64,000 bases of DNA, taken from contig OZ037766.1 of NCBI GenBank assembly GCA_964035545.1, positions 33,211,773-33,275,772 of the forward strand, given 5' to 3'. The notes beneath the pieces were generated by a model. It did not search any database, was not told where the DNA came from, and was given only the letters and a program-made list of their open reading frames with translations. A program made the translations under genes and the position numbers. Below are positions 12,601 to 22,931 of the stretch, in pieces (position 1 is the first letter of the stretch; each line of letters begins with the position of its first letter). Source of the DNA: Bugula neritina (Eukaryota; Bryozoa; Gymnolaemata; Cheilostomatida; Bugulidae).

Positions 12601-12608
12601 TCAGTTAG
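6670..12608 (+). CDS. PMPCA: Mitochondrial processing peptidase subunit alpha (first exon not found)
   Basis: Exons: 6670-6854, 7127-7206, 7346-7428, 8025-8220, 9187-9371, 9476-9560, 9676-9887, 10401-10554, 11550-11694, 12439-12608 (TAG). All phases join and give 497 residues. MPP-alpha pairs with MPP-beta in the mitochondrial matrix and binds presequences for cleavage. The glycine-rich loop [15 protein letters not shown] (exon 9676-9887) is the alpha-subunit hallmark. The M16 zinc site is degenerate (HFLEKL instead of HxxEH), as expected for the non-catalytic subunit. Other family blocks are [36 protein letters not shown] and [20 protein letters not shown]; it ends ARRLFGFS*. The first exon here starts in phase 2, so the start codon and targeting presequence lie upstream, possibly beyond the LINE. 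Five introns are filled by minisatellites. Confidence 0.93.
7440..8015 (+). repeat. Minisatellite (ACTCTGTAT family) filling a PMPCA intron
   Basis: The 9-bp unit ACTCTGTAT and 12- to 17-bp variants repeat from just after the donor at 7429 to about 10 bp before the acceptor at 8024. Nothing else is left in the intron. Long open frames here are artefacts of the repeat. Confidence 0.95.
8228..9135 (+). repeat. 13-bp minisatellite in a PMPCA intron
   Basis: The unit ACTTACACTATGT (with TATAT, GTGT and CTGT variants) occurs about 68 times, starting about 10 bp after the donor of exon 8025-8220. Because 3 x 13 = 39 bp it is open in several frames, but it is not coding. Confidence 0.95.
9905..10400 (+). 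repeat. 57-bp minisatellite containing a 3' splice-site copy in every unit
   Basis: About nine units, each with the stretch CACACCTGTCTCTACAG followed by AGTACAATATACAC and TTAGCTAAGTTCACYGTTA. The last partial unit carries the true acceptor (CACACCTGTCTTCACAG at 10384-10400) of the exon starting at 10401. Confidence 0.95.
10555..10772 (+). repeat. 21-bp minisatellite starting at a PMPCA splice donor
   Basis: The unit ACCTAACTACTATACATGTGT occurs about ten times. The first copy begins with the donor itself (CCAG|GTACTAACTACTATAC). Confidence 0.9.
10773..11525 (+). repeat. (TG)n-rich minisatellite, TCTACTGTGTGTGAGTA type
   Basis: About 750 bp of TCTACTGTGTGTG(A)GTA-like units of 13-21 bp. 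Alternating purine-pyrimidine (TG)n tracts recur throughout. It ends about 25 bp before the acceptor of exon 11550-11694. Confidence 0.93.
11685..12425 (+). repeat. 33-bp minisatellite copying the PMPCA exon 10 / intron junction
   Basis: The exon ends GATAAAATAG|GTCAGTATAC. The array repeats GATAACATAGGTCAGTATAC plus TAGATGAGTATAT about 22 times. Roughly half the copies keep AG|GTCAGT and the others read AGATCAGT, which destroys the GT. Confidence 0.95.
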
Positions 12609-12874
12609 AGGAGGTCATACAGACACTGAGTTCTCACATCAACTCTGATGCTCCTTGGGGGGGGGGACATACCGCATGTCGTAGACAATACTCAGTATAT
12701 AGTGACGTGTTTGATGTTCCCAGCAGATCATATCTCCAGCTACACCAGAAGATACTAACGTGTTTACACTCTAATCAAATATACAAATGAAATGTTATTG
12801 TATACCATGAGTGTTGTTTACTCTGTCATGTTCATGTAAAGCTTCTCATTAGTGTAAATCTGTAAAGGTGACTC

Positions 12875-12880
12875 AATAAA
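12875..12880 (+). other. Poly(A) signal of PMPCA
   Basis: AATAAA about 270 bp after the stop codon. The 3' UTR also contains a run of nine G at 12657-12665. Confidence 0.75.
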
Positions 12881-13526
12881 CTTGTAAATGTTTGAAACTC
12901 ATGCCTGGTACTTGTAGTTGTTCCGCTAGCACTAGTATCAACAGCATACATGTTGGTAGCATTCACTATTATAGAACACCAGCATTGACTTGACAAATCC
13001 TATATTCTATGACAATTTATCACCAAAAAGACTAGATATTTAAGGAGAAAGTTACACAATGAGATGTGCATGTACATTTACAGCTTGCTATGTACACATC
13101 ATTTCCACTGTACATGCAGTGAAACTAGACTGGCATACAATAAATGAGCTTTAAACATCAAAGGCCAGGGTACTATAGTTCTCTCTTTACACACAACGAA
13201 TAACTAATAAATACGTGCATATAGATGAAACAGATATTATGCATAGATATAATCAATCTGTGAGTCCGACCCATTATTATTCACTGCAAGTTATCGGAGG
13301 TAACCTTTGTCGGTCAAGGGGTTGTCCGTTCGGGAAAGTTTCACGGTGAGAATATAACTCCTGATTGTTGAGATTGATTGCTGTTAGGGGCGTGCCGAAT
13401 TACTACTCTTCGTGCATTAACTGCGGCGCTCTTGCAGTTTCCTATTTAGCCAAATCAGTAGTTAATATTATTTTTATCATAAAATTTCTTTGATTTTCAC
13501 CGTTTGATAACATTTACCGACATTTG
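12881..13526. other. Intergenic space between PMPCA and SMAP
   Basis: About 650 bp between the PMPCA poly(A) signal and the SMAP start codon; the SMAP promoter and 5' UTR must lie here. No repeat array or extra gene was seen. The last 200 bp are locally richer in G+C and CpG (for example TGCGGCGCTC at about 13421), fitting a promoter-proximal segment. Confidence 0.5.
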
Positions 13527-16500
13527 ATGGCTCGTCAACAGAACAAAGATACCCATGAGAAGCACCAAGCTATTTTATCTAGACTCTTGAAGGATGATGA
13601 TAATAAATATTGCGTAGATTGTGATGCTAAAGGTTTGTCTTTGGAAATATCAGAAAATTTAAATTAAATTAAAGTTGAAACTGAAACTGAACTCTAACTT
13701 AGAGTTAGAGTTGGACTCTTACGGTTGCTTTGAATTCACGTTTCTATTGCTGAAACTATGTTTTTAACTGTAATTTTGTAGTTAGCTTAATTTTGTAGAA
13801 ATCAGAAAAGTACGTTACTCACAAGTACTTAAAACTTAAAGTGATAACTTGGTCACTTGCACTTCGATTTACAGTTACAGTTACTCTTTGAGTTACTGTT
13901 AGTGCCAGTATGAGCATGAGGGGGAATTTTATGCTATTTTAAAATTATTCAAGTTTTACTAATTATGATATTTTAATTATTTTTGCTTCAGTTTTTTAAA
14001 TGGTTCTGTAAGCAGTTGATTAAGTACTCATTAAATGCAGTAGTTTGGGGTTCTAGAAATTGGAGTTAGGGGTTTATTGAAGTCTCCAACTCCAATCATG
14101 AGAACCACAAACTACTGCAATCATTCACCTCTGACTCGGAGCTGCTTGTAGAACCATTTAATTTTTTCTAAGAAAACTCTATTATTCATTATAATTTATT
14201 CTAGTCAAAGCAAAAATAAAGAGATCGAAGGTAATAAATATGTGGCCACCAATCAGCTAGTGATGATTCTTGTTGCATCTAAAGGTTCTGAATAAATAGT
14301 GGCTTTTAGAGCTCTATAAACTTGAATAAATATCAACTCGGTGTTTCTCATCGCTGCATGACCACTTCCAGTCTTATTGCAAATTGTTGTTTTCTAAAAG
14401 GAAAAATAATTATTTTGCCATCAGTTTTTCTATCTTATTAGGGAGTTTTTCAGTTTTTCAACTTGATTTTCTTATTTAAAATCAAAAGTTCAATTAGTAT
14501 GAATTGCTATCGACTTTAAAGATGCTTTAATATTTATAGGTTATGTTAAAATTAATTAGCTGTAAGGTGATGACAATCATGGTGTTAGAATGTTAAAAAC
14601 AGCAAATAAGTTGAAATGAATAAACCTGCAGTTAGCATTAGATATGTAATGTAGCTGGTGAGAATTTAGTGAGCATAAGGCGTGTTACACATGCAAAAGA
14701 TGATGTCCTTCTAGGGCCAAGGTGGGCTTCATGGAATATCGGCGTCTTTCTGTGCATACGATGTGCCGGCATTCACCGTAACTTGGGAGTTCACATCTCC
14801 AAGGTCAAATCTATTAACCTGGATTCATGGACAGCCGAACAGATTGCGGTGGGTGTATAAACTTCTCATAACTTTTCCAATACTGAGGCTACAGTATGTT
14901 GATACTGAGGCTACATTAAGTTGATACTGAGGCTACAGTATGTTGATACTGAGGCTACAGTATGTTGATATTGAGGCTACAGTATGTTGACACTCAGGCT
15001 ACAGTATGTTGACACTGAGGCTACAGTATGTTGACACTGAGGCTACAGTATGTTGGCACTGAGGCTACAGTATGTTGATACTGAGGCTAGAGTATGTTGA
15101 TATTGAGGCTACAGTATGTTGATACTGAGGCTACAGTATGTTGATACTCAGGCTACAGTATGTTGACACTCAGGCTACAGTATGTTGACACTCAGGCTAC
15201 AGTATGTTGATACTCAGGCTACAGTATGTTAGCCTGATATAATAGCTTGTTAAATTTTACAAGGTTTGTAATTTTCTTCTCTTGATAGTATATTTCTTGT
15301 ATACTTGACATATGATATGTTCATCAATGGTGTACTACCAGTAGCAAAGTTTGAGTATCTATTGTGTGCACCATTGGGCTCTCTTCAAAGTATATGCTGT
15401 GTGCACCATTGAATTCTTCAAAGTATATACTGTGTGCACCATTGAGCTCTCTTCAAAGCATATACTGTGTGCACCATTGAGCTCTCTTCAAAGTGAATCT
15501 GTGGGGAGAGGGGTGAAAGGAAAGAGTATATTTGTGAAGTGAATGCTAATTCTACTAATTAGAATGTATTCGCTTAGTGAAATCAAAGCTATCATTGGTT
15601 ATGAGGAAATTTACATTATGATCACATGGGAAGAAAACTCTAATTTGACTGCATGTGTGAAAAAAATTTCTTCTACGAAGTACTAAATTAAACTTGTGGA
15701 AGTCGTGTTTCTGACTTGAAGCTGATACAAGCGTTTTATAGTAAGTCTCGAAAAAATGTGCAAATTTCCTGTAAAGATATTTCTGTGATAATTCACTCTA
15801 TTTTACCATCTTTGTAACTAGTGATTAGTTTAGCTGTTGAATGTAATAGAATTTGACTCGCTGTGTTTACGCAGAGTGTGGAAGACATGGGTAACAGCAG
15901 AGCCCGAGCTGTCTACGAGGCCAACCTACCCGACAACTACAAACGGCCAGCCAGCTCTGACTCAGCCATGGAGCAGTTTATCCGAGCCAAGTACGAACAC
16001 AAGAAATATATCGCCAGGGAGTGGATTCCGCCCAAACCTCGGGCTGTACCAGTAAGTGTTTTATATTCAACGTCAATAGGAATCAGTTAGGGCTGTATCA
16101 GTATGTATATATTCAACATGAGTGGGGAGCAGTTAGGGCTGTACCAGTATGTATTAGGGTTGTACCAGTAAGTATTAGGGTTGTACCAGTAAGTATTAGG
16201 GCTGTACCAGTAAGTATTAGGGCTGTACCAGTAAGTATTAGGGCTGTACCAGTAAGTATTAGGGCTGAATCAGTGTTAAAGACTAGGTGGGGGTTGTTGT
16301 TGTTTTAGAGTAACTATTACAGTAACGAGAAGGAGGTGAAGAAAGAGCCAAAGAAAGCAGCCAGAAGTGTGATTACCATTCCAGGTGTAAGTATCACTGG
16401 AGTTATGTCACCTGAGTCTGTTTGCTGTGTACCTTGACCTCTTGACCTCTTGACCGGTATTGTTTGGTGTACTCATTGTATAACTTCAATATATTCACCA

Positions 16501-19500
16501 GATTCATGTCTGCTGACTCTGTGCTGAGTTGTTTGCTGACTTTTTGCTGAGTTGTTTGCTGACTTTGTGCTGTAGGCTGCAGCTGGTACTGCTGCCGCTG
16601 CTGCTAGGGTGGAGAAGAAAGCTCCTGTGGTTAAGAAGGAGGAGTCAACACCTTCACTCATAGGGGATTTGTCCACTCCTGTTAAACAAAGTGAGTATTC
16701 CACTTCTACTAGTAGATGTATATATACTATTATATAACTCAGCATACTTCTACTAGTAGATGTATATATACTATTACATACTTCTACTAGTAGAAGTATG
16801 TAATAGTATATATACATCTACTAGTAGAAGTATATAATAGTATATATACATCTACTAGTAGAAGTATATAATAGTATATATACATCTACTAGTAGAAGTA
16901 TATAATAGTATATATACTTCTACTAGTAGATGTATATATACTATTACATACTTCTACTAGTAGATGTATATATACTATTATATATACATCTACTAGTAGA
17001 TGTATATAATAGTATATATACATCTACTAGTAGATGTAGATAATAGTATATATACATCTACTAGTAGATGTATATATACTATTATATACTTCTACTAGTA
17101 GATGTATATATACTATTACATAACTCCGTAGCCAATGGAACAAGCTCCCTCCCACAGCCATCCTCCTCCAGTCTCCTCGCTGACATATTCACCAGTCCGG
17201 CAGCGCCCTCACAAGCTCCTATGACCAGCACTGACCTCCTCTCTACGTCCAGTAGTCAACCTGGTGCCCAGTCCAGTGGTGATGCTTCGCAGGATCTGTT
17301 CAAGGTGCTGATTGGCTACTCTGTGAATATGCTGCTTGTAATATGAAAGCTGATTGGTTACTCTGTGAATATGATGCATGTAATGTGAAAGCTGATTGGT
17401 TACTGTGAATATGCTGCTTGTAATGTGAAAGCTGATTGGCTACTCTGTGAATATGCTGCTTGTAATGTGAAAGCTGATTGGCTACTCTGTGAATATGCTG
17501 CTTGTAATTTGAAAGCTGATTGGTTACTCTCACCGTTTACACTCTGACTACCTGTACAGGTGGCTGATGAGAAGACACAGTCTACTAAAGACTCTATAAT
17601 GGCCCTCTATGGTAACTCCGCCAACCCCCAGCCAGCTATGATGTCTGGCTCATTCGGAATGCAAGGTAACATCTTGGCTCACTGTCGTGCGGTTTCTGTT
17701 TCCATGGCAACTCAAGTTAAATAGTCACAGCTTGTCAACTGGCTCACAGCAAACACCCATTTTTACTTTGAATTTTTAACACAATAACCACTGATGCAAC
17801 CAGTTCTAAGCAGTTGTTTCTTCCACTATGAATATTAGAGGTTGTATTTAACTGAGAAGATGCTGGTACCAGTATACCTGAGTGCTCCAGCATCTTCACC
17901 TCTCTAGCCTCATTTCTTATCCCTAATTACAGGGTCGTTCACTCAGCAGCCCCACCAAATGGCTGTAGCTCAGAACCCACAGCAGATGATGTACACCAAC
18001 GGTGGGATGATGGGCATGCCCTACCAGCAAGGTAAGATAACTCTCAGTATGTATAGGCTAGTAGGCTAGCAGATCCTAAACTCAGGGGAGATAGTGACTT
18101 GACATCCCTGGTATTATTCGCTGTATACTACTCACTGTGTACTACTCACTGTGTACTACTCACTGTGTACTACTCACTGTGTACTACTCACTGTATACTA
18201 CTCTCTGTATACTACTCACTGTGTACTACTACTCGCTGTGTACTACTCACTGTATACTACTCGCTGTGTACTACTCACTGTGTACTACTACTCACTGTGT
18301 GCTACTCACTGTGTACTACTCACTGTATACTACTCTCTGTATACTACTCACCTGTATACTACTCACCTGTATACTACTCACCTGTATACTACTCGCTGTA
18401 TACTACTCACTGTATACTACTCACTGTGTACTACTCACTGTGTACTACTCACTGTGTACTACTCACTGTATACTACTCGCTGTATACTACTCACTGTGTA
18501 CTACTCACTGTGTGCTACTCACTGTATACTACTCGCTGTATACTACTCACTGTATACTACTCACCTGTATACTACTCACTGTGTACTACTCACTGTGTAC
18601 TACTCACTGTGTACTACTCACTGTATACTACTCGCTGTATACTACTCACTGTGTACTACTCACTGTGTGCTACTCACTGTATACTACTCGCTGTATACTA
18701 CTCACTGTATACTACTCACCTGTATACTACTCACTGTGTACTACTCACTGTATACTACTCACTGTGTACTACTCACTGTGTACTACTCACCTGTGTACTA
18801 CTCACTGTGTGCTGCAAGGATTTCTAGAGTTGAAGAGTTCAAAAGCTCAGCACATAATAAACTGCTGAAACTTTTCTCTGCATATTTAGTTTGTTCAGGT
18901 GTTGACAACTCTTGATTATATAGTTTGGGTTTTCGTGTTAGTTGAAAGTTCTTTGAGGTAATTTGAAATTGTTATGGCAATCCTTTTGAAATCCAACACA
19001 AAATTAACAACGAAGTTTATTTTAACTTTTTTTACATTACCGTATAATAAAATTAATTATATTACAGAGAAAGTTTTGAGCTAATTTTTGTAATGTATGT
19101 ATTTTGACAAACGAATAATTATTAAGGTTTTTTCATTTGAAGGCTCAATAAATGTGATTTTCGTTGTTGACTTGTGCATAGTTTGGAAGTTAATTCGTTT
19201 AGAAATCTGTTGCAGAATCTATTGCATTTTCTGGAAATAAAACAGCAAGATATTGGCATAAGATGAATATTGGTGGAATTTGCTAGGTTTATGTATTTAG
19301 TTATGTTGGTTGTACTGAATGTATTGTTGGTGGCTATGTCGTATTCAAGTAACTGGTGTCAGTACGTCATGTCAAGTCAGGGCGCAATGTCTTGTGTCAG
19401 TGCGCTATGTGTCATTGCTATGTGTCAGTGCTATGTGTCAGTGCTACGTGAAAACACATGATTTAATATTGAACATTTGGTTACTGTTTTAAGGCATGAT

Positions 19501-21669
19501 GGGTAACATGACTCCACAGCAAGGCATGATGGGTAACAATATGCACTTGCAGCAAGGCATGATGGGTAATATGCAACCGCAGCAAGGCATGATGGGTAAT
19601 ATGCAACCGCAGCAAGGCATGATGGGTAATATGCAACCGCAGCAAGGCATGATGGGTAATATGCAGCCTCAGCAAGGCATGATGGGTAATATGCAGACAC
19701 AGCCTTATGGGGCATACCAGAACGGTCAGCAAGTATACGCAACACAACAGGTAACATAAGAATTTTTTAATCAGTATTTTAATCTTTGCTTCGAAGAGTG
19801 TAATAACTGGGGTTGTGTTAACCTTAGCTAAATAACTTTACAGTGCATGCCATGTGTCAGTGTGTGTCAGGTGCTGTATAGTGCATGTCACTTAGTGTGT
19901 GTCAGGTGCTGTACAAGTGCACGTCATGTGTCAGTGTGTGTCGGGTGCTGTGTAGTGCATGTCACTTAGTGTGTGTCAGGTGCTGTATAGTGCACGTCAT
20001 GTGTCAGTGTGTGTCAGGTGCTGTATAGTGCATGTCACTTAGTGTGTGTCAGGTGCTGTATAGTCCATGTCACTTAGTGTGTGTCAGGTGCTGTATAGTG
20101 CATGTCACTTAGTGTGTGTCAGGTGCTGGATAGTGCATGTCACTTAGTGTGTGTCAGCTGCTGTATAGTGCATGTCACTTAGTGTGTGTCAGGTGCTGTA
20201 TAGTGCATGTCACTTAGTGTGTGTCAGGTGCTGGATAGTGCATGTCACTTAGTGTGTGTCAGCTGCTGTATAGTGCATGTCACTTAGTGTGTGTCAGGTA
20301 CTGTATAGTGCATGCCATGTGTCAGTGTGTGTCAGGTGCTGTATAGTGCATGTCACTTAGTGTGTGTCAGGTGCTGTACAGTGCATGCCATGTGTCAGTG
20401 TGTGTCAGCTGCTGTATAGTGCATGTCACTTAGTGTGTGTCAGGTGCTGTATAGTGCACGTCATGTGTCAGTGTGTGTCGGGTGCTGTGTAGTGCATGTC
20501 ACTTAGTGTGTGTCAGGTGCTGTATAGTGCACGTCATGTGTCAGTGTGTGTCAGGTGCTGTATAGTGCATGTCACTTAGTGTGTGTCAGGTGCTGTATAG
20601 TCTATGTCACTTAGTGTGTGTCAGGTGCTGTATAGTGCATGTCACTTAGTGTGTGTCAGGTGCTGGATAGTGCATGTCACTTAGTGTGTGTCAGCTGCTG
20701 TATAGTGCATGTCACTTAGTGTGTGTCAGGTGCTGTATAGTGCATGTCACTTAGTGTGTGTCAGGTGCTGGATAGTGCATGTCACTTAGTGTGTGTCAGC
20801 TGCTGTATAGTGCATGTCACTTAGTGTGTGTCAGGTGCTGTATAGTGCATATCACTTAGTGTGTGTCAGGTGCTGTGTAGTGCATGTCACTTAGTGTGTG
20901 TCAGGTGCTGTATAGTGCATGTCACTTAGTGTGTGTCAGGTGCTGTATAGTGCATGTCACTTAGTGTGTGTCAGGTGCTGTATAGTGCATGTCACTTAGT
21001 GTGTGTCAGGTGCTGTATAGTGCATGTCACTTAGTGTGTGTCAAGTGCTGTGTAGTGCATGTCACTTAGTGTGTGTCAGGTGCTGTGTAGTGCATGTCAC
21101 TTAGTGTGTGTCAGGTGCTGTATAGTGCATGTCACTTAGTGTGTGTCAGGTGCTGTATAGTGCATGTCACTTAGTGTGTGTCAGGTGCTGTATAGTGCAT
21201 GTCACTTAGTGTGTGTCAGGTGCTGTATAGTGCATGTCACTTAGTGTGTGTCAGGTGCTGTATAGCGCATGTCACTTAGTGTGTGTCAGGTGCTGTGTAG
21301 TGCATGTCACTTAGTGTGTGTCAGGTGCTGTATAGTGCACGTCATGTGTCAGTGTGTGTCAGGTGCTGTATAGTGCATGTCACTTAGTGTGTGTCAGGTG
21401 CTGTGTAGTGCATGTCACTTAGTGTGTGTCAGGTACTGTATAGTGCATGTCACTTAGTGTGTGTCTGGTGCTGTATAGTGCATGTCACTTAGTGTGTGTC
21501 AGGTGCTGTGTAGTAAAATTTGTTATATATTTTGTTATTTTAGCTATCCAATCAGATGGCAGGCCTGAACTTTGGCTCTCAGCCAGGTCATCAGATGACC
21601 CCCCAGAACTCTTGGGGCTCCAGCACCCCCTCCAACGGGCAGACACTCAACTTAAACTTATGGAGCTGA
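13527..21669 (+). CDS. SMAP: Stromal membrane-associated ArfGAP (SMAP1/SMAP2-like), complete
   Basis: Ten exons join in phase: 13527-13632, 14715-14848, 15875-16051, 16309-16386, 16576-16690, 17132-17304, 17560-17665, 17933-18031, 19494-19750, 21544-21669 (TGA); 456 residues. SMAPs stimulate GTP hydrolysis on Arf GTPases in clathrin-dependent traffic. The ArfGAP zinc finger is C29, C32, C49, C52 (CX2C-X16-CX2C) with [16 protein letters not shown] carrying the catalytic Arg57. The N-terminus ([17 protein letters not shown]) and [11 protein letters not shown] match SMAP specifically. Exons 4-5 are Lys/Ala-rich; exon 6 is Ser/Pro-rich and low complexity; exon 7 has [11 protein letters not shown] as in SMAPs. 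The C-terminus is Gln/Met/Asn-rich and ends TLNLNLWS*. Exon 9 is a coding minisatellite. I cannot decide between SMAP1 and SMAP2. Confidence 0.95.
14885..15232 (+). repeat. 22-bp minisatellite in SMAP intron 2
   Basis: The unit GATACTGAGGCTACAGTATGTT occurs about 15 times with CACTCAGG variants, starting about 35 bp after the donor at 14849. Confidence 0.95.
15350..15492 (+). repeat. 33-bp repeat, four copies, SMAP intron 2
   Basis: The unit TGTGCACCATTGAGCTCTCT plus TCAAAGTATATAC occurs four times. Confidence 0.9.
16041..16270 (+). repeat. Array of duplicated SMAP exon 3 ends plus splice donor (21 bp)
   Basis: Exon 3 ends GGGCTGTACCA|GTAAGT. Two long copies (about 46-48 bp) are followed by seven 21-bp copies of GGGCTGTACCAGTAAGTAT, each with a usable-looking donor. 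Translated through, the first stop is TAG at 16088, so a downstream donor would truncate the protein. Confidence 0.95.
16691..17128. repeat. Palindromic minisatellite filling SMAP intron 5
   Basis: Units of TTCTACTAGTAGATGTATAT and ATACTATTATATA occur in both orientations about 14 times. The core TCTACTAGTAGA is itself a 12-bp palindrome. The repeat runs almost from donor (16691) to acceptor (17131). Confidence 0.93.
17300..17530 (+). repeat. ~42-bp repeat seeded at the SMAP exon 6 donor
   Basis: The donor CAAG|GTGCTGATTGGCTACT is followed by five copies beginning GAAAGCTGATTGGYTACT and containing CTGTGAATATGCTGCTTGTA. The copies resemble the junction but have lost the GT. Confidence 0.88.
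18110..18812 (+). repeat. 14-bp minisatellite in SMAP intron 8
   Basis: The unit TACTACTCACTGTG/A occurs about 48 times with TCACCTGTA and TCGCTGTA variants. Three overlapping open frames of about 250 codons arise only from the repeat. Confidence 0.95.
19494..19710 (+). repeat. Coding minisatellite in SMAP exon 9 (30 bp, 10 residues)
   Basis: About seven in-frame units encode [10 protein letters not shown] with small variation (MTPQQ, NNMHLQQ). It starts at the exon's first base. The last ten residues of exon 8 (GMMGMPYQQ) look like one more unit, so intron 8 lies exactly between two units. Confidence 0.95.
19848..21515 (+). repeat. ~35-bp minisatellite with higher-order structure, SMAP intron 9
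   Basis: The unit GTGCATGTCACTTAGTGTGT plus GTCAGGTGCTGTATA occurs about 48 times. A variant block (CACGTCATGTGTC followed by CGGGTGCTGTGTAG) recurs about 537 bp apart (about 19942 and 20479), marking a multi-unit duplication. Confidence 0.95.
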
Positions 21670-22155
21670 GCTACAACTAAGAACATATATTTTATATATT
21701 GGGACTGGCTAGTATTACTCCAAGGTTAAACTACTATACTCACCACGTTGTAGAGATCTTGGCTGGTACAGAGTAATTCTATTCATTCACATCTTACCTT
21801 ACCACTGACCTCTACTTCACCCTTCACTACTATCTGTAGAGGTTGAGGAACTCGTATTATCACCAGAGGCAGCTTTGTAATATTATATTGTGTAAATGTA
21901 CAAAGCAGAGCCAGTGTGTGCCACATACCATCGCCTGCTCAGAGCTGCATCAAACATAATTCATATTTATATTTGTTAACTGCTCAGTATTTTATTATAT
22001 TTCTTGACATTGTGTAAGAGTTATGTTCACTTTGTGACGCTTGACTAGGAAATTTATTCCTCTGTGCCACCAGTAAGAGCTGTGTGTATCTCCACCTTGT
22101 TGTACTCTCATCTTGTGGCCTGTGAAATGTTTCACATTTTATTGCAATATTTCAT

Positions 22156-22161
22156 AATAAA
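22156..22161 (+). other. Poly(A) signal of SMAP
   Basis: AATAAA about 490 bp after the SMAP stop codon, just before the 30-bp array at 22183. Confidence 0.75.
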
Positions 22162-22182
22162 ATGTTGTAACCTAAACTAAAA

Positions 22183-22532
22183 TTGTGTTTGCATGTTAGC
22201 TGTTACCAAGATATGCAATAATCTGTTAGCTGTTACCAAGATATGCAATACTCTGTTAGCTGTTACCAAGATATGCAATACTCTGTTAGCTGTTACCAAG
22301 ATATGCAATACTCTGTTAGCTGTTACCAAGATATGCAATACTCTGTTTGCTGTTACCAAGATATGCAATACTCTGTTAGCTGTTACCAAGATATGCAATA
22401 CTCTGTTTGCTGTTACCAAGATATGCAATACCCTGTTAGCTGTTACCAAGATATGCAATACTCTGTTAGCTGTTACCAAGATATGCAATACTCTGTTAGC
22501 TGTTACCAAGATATGCAATACTCTGTTTGCTG
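22183..22532 (+). repeat. 30-bp tandem repeat downstream of SMAP
   Basis: The unit GTTAGCTGTTACCAAGATAT plus GCAATACTCT occurs about 11.5 times, nearly identical. It lies between the SMAP poly(A) signal and the 3' end of the convergent mucin gene. Confidence 0.95.
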
Positions 22533-22621
22533 TTCTAAATTTATTGTGAAACTTTCCACAAAAAGTTTCACTTCATTTCCTATAAAAAAAACTTAAGAAT
22601 TTGTAGTAAGAAATAAGCTTT

Positions 22622-22725
22622 GCTACAGTATACATACTACAGTATATATTATACTGTAGCATATATACTGTAGTATACATACCACAGTATACATACTACA
22701 GTATATACTCGTTACAGTATACTCC
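22622..22725. repeat. Palindromic ACAGTATA / TATACTGT cluster
   Basis: Repeats of TACAGTATACATAC alternate in orientation around TATATTATACTGTAGCATATA and can form a hairpin. Confidence 0.75.
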
Positions 22726-22885
22726 AGTTATAGCTATGATACTTGTTGGATAACACTATAAACAGGAAGTGTGGTAATATTTTCTGCTATATGACACTAG
22801 CTACATGTAGGTACAAGTAGTTTTATTTTCAAATTGTCCTACATCTGAAACTTTATGAATGCAATAAAAGTCTACATTCAAAATT

Positions 22886-22891
22886 TTTATT
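22886..22891 (-). other. Poly(A) signal of the D8C mucin gene
   Basis: AATAAA on the minus strand about 40 bp after the stop codon at 22932. Confidence 0.6.
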
Positions 22892-22931
22892 TAGTTTGAA
22901 CAGAACCAAATTTTAACTCTTTTCACAACCT

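Noticed and set aside
13300-13440. Possible RNA gene in the GC-richer stretch before SMAP
   Set aside because: No tRNA-like cloverleaf or known small-RNA motif could be recognised; more likely promoter or 5' UTR.
18099-18915. Three ~250-codon frames in SMAP intron 8
   Set aside because: Product of the 14-bp repeat; no start context, no domain, all frames open.
22183-22549. Possible CRISPR-like array (regular 30-bp repeats)
   Set aside because: Head-to-tail repeats with no unique spacers, in an animal genome; an ordinary minisatellite.
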